This document shows positions 34,859-39,781 of a stretch of DNA of 39,781 nt, piece after piece (positions within the stretch are counted from its first letter, which is position 1; every line of letters starts with the position of its first letter). The stretch spans positions 1-39,781 of the forward strand of contig CAZWIZ010000014.1 in NCBI GenBank assembly GCA_964634385.1, given 5' to 3'. The notes below the pieces were generated by a model that was not told the origin of the DNA, did no database searches, and worked only from the letters and a program-made list of their open reading frames with translations. The translations under genes and the position numbers were made by a program. Origin of the DNA: JAFGXW01 sp964634385 (GTDB lineage: Bacteria; Bacillota_I; Bacilli_A; Izemoplasmatales; Izemoplasmataceae).

Positions 34859-35990
34859 GGTTGGAATTGAAAGAATTGATGAATATCTGGATATTTTTAA
34901 AAATAAAAGAGTAGGATTAATTACTAACCAAACTGGAGTAGATATAAATTTTAAATCAACAATTGATATTTTGAATGAAAAAACTAATCTCGTTGCTCTT
35001 TATTCTCCAGAACATGGTGTGAGAGGTAATATTCAAGCTGGAATAAAATTGGAAAATTATATTGATCCAGCAACCTCTTGTCCAGTTTATTCGTTATACG
35101 GAAAAAATAGGAAACCTACTACAAAAATGATTCAAAATATAGATGTATTATGTTTTGATATTCAAGATGTAGGAGCACGCTATTATACATTTATTTATAC
35201 GTTAGCTTATACAATGATGAGTGCCGCAGAAAATAATTTAACTTATGTTGTTTTTGATAGACCAAACTTAGTTGGAGCAAAAACTGTTGAAGGTAATATT
35301 TTAGATATTAATTATCGTTCATTTGTTGGATATTATCCTCTTCCAGAACGATATGGATTAACTGTTGGAGAATTAGCTAAACTATATAATGAAGAATACA
35401 AAATTAATTGTAAACTTGTTGTTATTGAAATGAAAAATTATGAACGTTCAATGGATTTTGAAGATACTAAAAGATTATTTGTTTCTCCTTCACCAAATAT
35501 TTCGACAGCTTTAAGCGGTTACACATATTTAGCTACTTGTTTTTTTGAAGGTACTAACATGTCTGAAGGAAGAGGAACAACATCACCTTTTAAAATTATT
35601 GGAGCTCCTTGGCTTAAAACTCATGAGTTAATAAAAGATTTAGAAAAAGCCAAATTAAAAGGAGTAGCGTTTAGAGAATTATATTTTACTCCAATGTTTT
35701 CTAAACATAAAGGTATATTATGTAAAGGTATTGAGTTATATGTCACAAATAAAAAAATATTTGAGCCTGTTATTACAGGATTTACGTTACTTTATTTAAT
35801 AAAAGAAAAAAATAAAGAGTTTGAATTTTTATCTCCATACCACGCAGGCAAACATCCAATGATTGATCTTTTAACTGGTGGAAATTTTGTAAGAAAAAAC
35901 AGTAAAACATTAAAAGAAATTATTAAAAAAATAAAAGAAGATTCAATATCTTTTACATTGTTGAAAGAGAGGTATCATCTATATGGCTAA
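34851..35990 (+). CDS. namZ: Exo-beta-N-acetylmuramidase NamZ (DUF1343, GH171), cytoplasmic form
   Basis: 379 residues. Features of the family: RVGLITNQTGVD, YSPEHGVRG (Glu54, His55), FDIQDVGARYYTFIYTL, VVFDRPN, SPSPNISTAL, and FEGTNMSEGRGTTSPF. B. subtilis NamZ (YbbC) releases MurNAc from the non-reducing end of peptidoglycan glycan. That enzyme is secreted; this one has no signal peptide, so it should act on imported MurNAc-GlcNAc or short oligomers. GGGTG at about 34840-34845 serves ATG 34851; GTG 34842 is inside it and rejected. nagZ overlaps its end by 8 bases. Confidence 0.93.
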   Translation: MVKVGIERIDEYLDIFKNKRVGLITNQTGVDINFKSTIDILNEKTNLVALYSPEHGVRGNIQAGIKLENYIDPATSCPVYSLYGKNRKPTTKMIQNIDVLCFDIQDVGARYYTFIYTLAYTMMSAAENNLTYVVFDRPNLVGAKTVEGNILDINYRSFVGYYPLPERYGLTVGELAKLYNEEYKINCKLVVIEMKNYERSMDFEDTKRLFVSPSPNISTALSGYTYLATCFFEGTNMSEGRGTTSPFKIIGAPWLKTHELIKDLEKAKLKGVAFRELYFTPMFSKHKGILCKGIELYVTNKKIFEPVITGFTLLYLIKEKNKEFEFLSPYHAGKHPMIDLLTGGNFVRKNSKTLKEIIKKIKEDSISFTLLKERYHLYG

Positions 35991-37554
35991 ATATGACATA
36001 AATAACTTATCATTAGACCAAAAAATTGGCCAATTACTAATGTTTGGATTTGATGCATTAGAATTAAATGATCATGCTATTGATTTAATTAAAAACTACA
36101 GTTTTGGTAATGTTATATTGTTTACTAGAAATTGTAAATCAATGGAACAACTTTTTAATCTAAACAAGAATCTTCAAAAATTAGCTTTAAAAACGATTGG
36201 GATTCCTTTATTGATTAGTATTGATCAAGAAGGAGGAATGGTCACAAGACTTAAAAATGGCGGGACTTATTTTCCTGGAGCAATGACATTAGCTTCATCT
36301 AATAATAGTAATAATGCTTATTTATCAGGAAAATATATGGGAAGAGAATTAATTTCTTTAGGCTTTAATATGGATTTAGCTCCAGTATTAGATGTTAATA
36401 ATAATCCAAATAATCCTGTTATTGGAGTGAGAAGTTTTTCATCTAGCCCTAGTGTTGTTAGTGAATATGGAATCAAATTTATGGAAGGACTTCAAGAAAG
36501 TGTTATCGCAACAGCGAAACATTTTCCAGGACATGGTGATACAAATGCTGATTCTCATTTACAGCTACCATTAATAAGTCATAATAAAGAAAGACTTGAT
36601 AAAATTGAACTTTATCCTTTTAAAAAAGCGATTGATAAAGGTGTTAAAGCTATTATGTCAGCGCATATTAATTTTCCAGCATATACAGAAAATAATTTAC
36701 CAACAACTTTATCTAAAAAGTGTCTAACCGGACTCTTAAGAGAAAAACTTCAATTTGAAGGATTAATTATGACAGATTGTATGGAGATGAAAGCAATTCA
36801 AGATAATTATACTACAGAAGGTGGTTCTCTAATGTCAATTCAAGCAGGTGCTAATTTAGTGTGTTTATCGCATACAAAGTATTATCAATTAGAAGCATTT
36901 AAGAAGATTAAAGAAGCTGTCTTATCAGGTGGGCTATCATTAAATACTCTTAATGAAAGGGTTTCTAGAGTATTAAAATATAAAGAAGAATTAGATTTAT
37001 CAATTTTAAACAGTGAATATAAAGAAATTGATAAAATTGTAGAAAATGAAGATACAAAAGCTTTTTCTTATCAAGTAGTAAAAGAAGCAGTTACTTTGAT
37101 TCGTGGAAAGTCTTTCCTAAAAAAAGATAAAACACTAATTATGGCTGTAAGACCATCAGTTACAACAATTGTTGATGAAGAAGCTGGATCATTTGATATT
37201 ATTACTGAAGTAAAAAAATTATTAAAAGATTTCGATACATTAGATATCCATGTTAAACCAACTCCTAAAAAAATTAAAGAAGCACTTTTAAAAGCTGAAG
37301 ATTATGATCAAGTTGTTGTTTGTACGTATAACGCTAATATTTATCATTCACAACTTGAACTTGTTAATGAACTTAAACAACTTAATGTTGAATTGAATGT
37401 CATGGCTATGCGTAATCCATACGATTTTATTGATGATGAAACAATTGAGAATTATGTATGCTTTTATGAATATACACCTAATTCAGTAAAAGCCTTAATA
37501 GAATATTTAAAGGGTGACTTAGTTCCTAGAAAAAGAGTGATTTTAAATGAGTAA
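35983..37554 (+). CDS. nagZ: GH3 beta-N-acetylglucosaminidase NagZ
   Basis: 523 residues, GH3 catalytic barrel plus a C-terminal alpha/beta domain (about 370-520), as in B. subtilis NagZ (YbbD). The NagZ-type acid/base loop KHFPGHGDTNADSH (179-192, with Asp190 and His192) and the nucleophile Asp265 in IMTDCMEM are intact; the Asp-His dyad is specific to NagZ-like GH3. It removes GlcNAc from the non-reducing end of muropeptide or chitobiose. No signal peptide. In sequence with NamZ, the pair can dismantle glycan alternately. ATG 35983 has GAGAGGT upstream. Confidence 0.95.
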   Translation: MAKYDINNLSLDQKIGQLLMFGFDALELNDHAIDLIKNYSFGNVILFTRNCKSMEQLFNLNKNLQKLALKTIGIPLLISIDQEGGMVTRLKNGGTYFPGAMTLASSNNSNNAYLSGKYMGRELISLGFNMDLAPVLDVNNNPNNPVIGVRSFSSSPSVVSEYGIKFMEGLQESVIATAKHFPGHGDTNADSHLQLPLISHNKERLDKIELYPFKKAIDKGVKAIMSAHINFPAYTENNLPTTLSKKCLTGLLREKLQFEGLIMTDCMEMKAIQDNYTTEGGSLMSIQAGANLVCLSHTKYYQLEAFKKIKEAVLSGGLSLNTLNERVSRVLKYKEELDLSILNSEYKEIDKIVENEDTKAFSYQVVKEAVTLIRGKSFLKKDKTLIMAVRPSVTTIVDEEAGSFDIITEVKKLLKDFDTLDIHVKPTPKKIKEALLKAEDYDQVVVCTYNANIYHSQLELVNELKQLNVELNVMAMRNPYDFIDDETIENYVCFYEYTPNSVKALIEYLKGDLVPRKRVILNE

Positions 37555-38461
37555 ATATATTATTGGAGTTGATGGTGGAGGAACAAAAACACTAGGTGTA
37601 ATATTTAATATGAAAGGTGAAATTATTCATCGATATGAAACTGGATTTGCAAATTTTAGCGCTGATGAAGTGATATCAAAAGTTAATATTGAAAAAACAT
37701 TAGATAATTTAATAAAAAAGTTATCAAAAAATGATGAATTAATTCATATTCAATTAGGAATAGCTGGAAATTCTAAATTAAAAGATAAAGAAAATTACGT
37801 AAAACATTTAAAATATAAATATAGTACTAGTATTGATATGACTAATGATGCTTTAATAGCTCTTTATTCAGTTAAAAAAGATTTAGAAATGAATGTTATT
37901 ATGGTTCTTGGGGGAACGGGTAGTGTTGTTATGTCAAGCAATGGTGAAGGATACACTATTATAGGAGGATTTGGTCATCTTTTAGGAGATGGTGGATCTA
38001 GTTATCATTTATCTATTACAGCATTAAAAAGGATTATTAATGAATTTGAAGAAAATAAAGAATTTTCGGAATTATCAAAAGCACTGCTTCATGAAATAAA
38101 TGCAGATGATCATTATGGAATAAGTAAATTTGTTTATAACAGTACTAAAAGTGAAATAGCTAAATTATCAATATTTATTTCCAAATTAGCATTAAACGGA
38201 AATAAAGATGCGATTAAATTATTTATTGAAGAGGGAAAAAATTTAAGTAAACAAACATATTCTGCATATCAGAAATTACAAACAAATGAAAAAGTTATTA
38301 TTGGAATTAAAGGAGGATTTCTATTAAATGCTCCATATGTAAAAGAAACCTTTATTGCTGAATTAAATAAATTAGACATAAATTACAAAATTTTAAAAGA
38401 ACAAGTAGAGCCTGTTGTTGGGGCATATTACTTAGGTCTTAAAAAAATAACTAAGGAGTGA
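37547..38461 (+). CDS. BadF/BadG-type sugar kinase (MurNAc/GlcNAc kinase-like), copy 2
   Basis: 304 residues, ASKHA fold. Phosphate-1 motif GVDGGGTKTLGVIF (residues 7-20), phosphate-2 VLGGTGSVV, and GGFGHLLGDGGSSYHL, which are typical of N-acetylhexosamine kinases and MurK. Lying between nagZ and murQ, it is well placed to make MurNAc-6-P (MurQ substrate) as well as GlcNAc-6-P. It overlaps nagZ by 8 bases. It differs clearly from the kinase at 6217, so the two probably divide substrates. Confidence 0.87.
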   Translation: MSKYIIGVDGGGTKTLGVIFNMKGEIIHRYETGFANFSADEVISKVNIEKTLDNLIKKLSKNDELIHIQLGIAGNSKLKDKENYVKHLKYKYSTSIDMTNDALIALYSVKKDLEMNVIMVLGGTGSVVMSSNGEGYTIIGGFGHLLGDGGSSYHLSITALKRIINEFEENKEFSELSKALLHEINADDHYGISKFVYNSTKSEIAKLSIFISKLALNGNKDAIKLFIEEGKNLSKQTYSAYQKLQTNEKVIIGIKGGFLLNAPYVKETFIAELNKLDINYKILKEQVEPVVGAYYLGLKKITKE

Positions 38462-38465
38462 AGAA

Positions 38466-39371
38466 ATGGTTGATATAAGTAAAATCACTACTGAAAAAAG
38501 AAATGATAACACTAAAAACATTGATATTGCTTCAACATGTGAGATTTTAAGGCTTATTAATAAAGAAGACCAAATGGTTCCGTTAGCTGTTGAAAAAGCT
38601 ATTAATCAAATAGCTAAACTTGTTGATGAAGTAACGGAAACATTCGTAAATGGGGGAAGATTATTCTACTTAGGAGCTGGAACATCAGGACGTCTTGGTG
38701 TGCTTGACGCAAGTGAAATACCACCTACTTTTGGAGTAGAAAATGATTTAGTTATTGGAATAATAGCTGGAGGATTCGATGCTTTAAGAGTCGCGATTGA
38801 AGGTGCCGAAGATTCTAAAGAAGAAGCAGTTAAAGATTTAAAAACTTATCATTTGAATTCAAAGGATTTTGTTATTGGTATTGCAGCAAGTGGAAGAACA
38901 CCGTATCCAATAGGAGCTATTGAATATGCTAATTCGCTTGGTTGTAATACTGGATGTATTACAACTAGTTTTGATTCAGAAATCGCTAAAGTTGCAAAAT
39001 ACCCTATTGAAGCAATTACAGGATCAGAACCATTAACTGGCTCAACAAGAATGAAAAGTGGAACAGCTCAAAAACTTATTCTTAATATGATTACAACAGC
39101 ATCTATGGTTAAAATTGGGAAAGTATATGAGAACTTAATGGTTGATCTTCAATTAAATAATAATAAGTTAATTTCTAGAGCTCAACAAATTGTCATTGAC
39201 GTAACAGGTGTAAAAGAAGAAATCGCTGTTGAATATTTAGAAAAATATAAGTCTGTAAAACTAGCAATATTTAGTATTATATCTGAAGTTAAAGATATTG
39301 ATCAAATCAAATTATTACTTAAAAAAAATAATGGAAGTATTAGAGAAGCTCTTAAGAATTTACAAGAGTAA
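38466..39371 (+). CDS. murQ: N-acetylmuramic acid 6-phosphate etherase
   Basis: 301 residues, normal length. SIS domain with GAGTSGRLGVLDASEIPPTFG; Glu84 and Glu115 correspond to the two catalytic glutamates of E. coli MurQ. GAEDSKEEAV, IGIAASGRTPYPIGA and EPLTGSTRMKSGTAQKLILN are further hallmarks. It cleaves the D-lactyl ether of MurNAc-6-P to GlcNAc-6-P and D-lactate. Ribosome site AAGGAG, 4 bases after the kinase. The released D-lactate is a plausible substrate of the Ldh/Etf set at 460-3854. Confidence 0.97.
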   Translation: MVDISKITTEKRNDNTKNIDIASTCEILRLINKEDQMVPLAVEKAINQIAKLVDEVTETFVNGGRLFYLGAGTSGRLGVLDASEIPPTFGVENDLVIGIIAGGFDALRVAIEGAEDSKEEAVKDLKTYHLNSKDFVIGIAASGRTPYPIGAIEYANSLGCNTGCITTSFDSEIAKVAKYPIEAITGSEPLTGSTRMKSGTAQKLILNMITTASMVKIGKVYENLMVDLQLNNNKLISRAQQIVIDVTGVKEEIAVEYLEKYKSVKLAIFSIISEVKDIDQIKLLLKKNNGSIREALKNLQE

Positions 39372-39395
39372 AATGGTTTATAGGAGTATAAAAAT

Positions 39396-39781
39396 ATGAA
39401 AATAATTGTATGTAAAGATTACAACGAAGTGTCACAAAAAGCTGCCGCAATTGTTATTAAGGAATTGATATTAAATCCTAAGATGAATATAGGTCTAGCA
39501 ACTGGATCTAGCCCTTTAGGGTTATATAAAAAATTAATAGATGCTTATAATGAAGGAATAATTTCTTTTAAAGATGTGTCCACTTTTAATTTAGATGAAT
39601 ATGTAGGTATAGCTAGGACACATCCGCAAAGTTATTATTCGTTTATGAACGAGAATTTATTTAAATATATTGACATTCAAGAAAAAAACGTTAATATCCC
39701 AAATAATGATTTATCAAAATTAGATGAATTGCCTGGTGAGTATGATAAAAAGTTACTTGGGAAACAACGCGATATCCAAAT
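39396..39781 (+). CDS. nagB: Glucosamine-6-phosphate deaminase, N-terminal part (cut by window end)
   Basis: 128 codons visible. MKIIVCKDYNEVSQKAA, the phosphate-binding motif ATGSSPLGLY and FNLDEYVG (Asp67, the likely proton-abstracting residue) are standard NagB. It converts glucosamine-6-P to fructose-6-P and ammonia. Ribosome site GGAG at 39383. The gene follows murQ by 24 bases. GlcNAc-6-P deacetylase (nagA), needed between MurQ and NagB, is not seen and may lie just beyond. Confidence 0.93.
   Translation, partial: MKIIVCKDYNEVSQKAAAIVIKELILNPKMNIGLATGSSPLGLYKKLIDAYNEGIISFKDVSTFNLDEYVGIARTHPQSYYSFMNENLFKYIDIQEKNVNIPNNDLSKLDELPGEYDKKLLGKQRDIQ

Noticed and set aside
1..39781. Mycoplasma-type genetic code (TGA as Trp), suggested by the AT-rich base use
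   Set aside because: Several genes end in TGA at natural protein ends and Trp is encoded by TGG throughout; reading through TGA would fuse or extend genes without homology.

Overview
This window is AT-rich (roughly 30% GC by eye) and every convincing gene lies on the + strand. TGA is a normal stop here (for example at the ends of the genes closing at 4883, 13620 and 38461) and TGG encodes Trp, so the code is standard rather than the Mycoplasma code. Strong AGGAGG-like ribosome sites, CUT1 sugar ABC transporters, an electron-bifurcating lactate dehydrogenase set and AT-rich U-tract terminators suggest an anaerobic low-GC Bacillota or Mycoplasmatota-type bacterium. An Izemoplasma/Haloplasma-like organism is possible, but the window does not prove it.

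Layout. (1) 3-287: tail of an unrecognised gene, then a terminator. (2) 460-3854: etfB, etfA (with an N-terminal Fe-S domain) and an FAD-dependent lactate dehydrogenase, the gene order of the electron-confurcating Ldh/Etf complex. (3) 4047-4883: an RpiR/MurR-type regulator, flanked by terminators. (4) 5044-17949: a tight operon of anhydro-MurNAc kinase, a BadF-type sugar kinase, a GH4 6-phospho-beta-glycosidase, a cytoplasmic GHL10 glycosidase, a very large surface protein with two GHL10 domains, a cytoplasmic serine hydrolase like AmiE, and a lipoprotein zinc amidase with Ig-like and beta-helix parts. (5) 18118-20922: a surface protein with internal repeats and its own strong promoter and terminator. 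(6) 21130 to the end: a long operon with two solute-binding proteins, two CUT1 permease pairs, an NHL-TPR membrane protein, a Yip1-like protein, a DUF5696-like protein, a YesL-like protein, then namZ, nagZ, a second BadF-type kinase, murQ and the start of nagB.

How it fits together (inference). The region reads as one peptidoglycan-scavenging locus. The surface amidase strips stem peptides, and the tandem GHL10 enzyme cuts the naked glycan. ABC transporters bring sugars or small muropeptides inside, where AmiE-like amidase, NamZ, NagZ and perhaps GHL10/GH4 finish hydrolysis. BadF-type kinases and AnmK phosphorylate the monosaccharides, MurQ splits MurNAc-6-P into GlcNAc-6-P and D-lactate, and NagB feeds fructose-6-P to glycolysis. 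The Ldh/Etf genes at the left edge would use the D-lactate that MurQ releases. NagA, the ABC ATPase and stem-peptide peptidases are not seen in the window.

The least explained parts are the surface protein at 18118, the NHL-TPR/Yip1/DUF5696 membrane module sitting between the two permease pairs, and the C-terminal anchor shared by two surface proteins.
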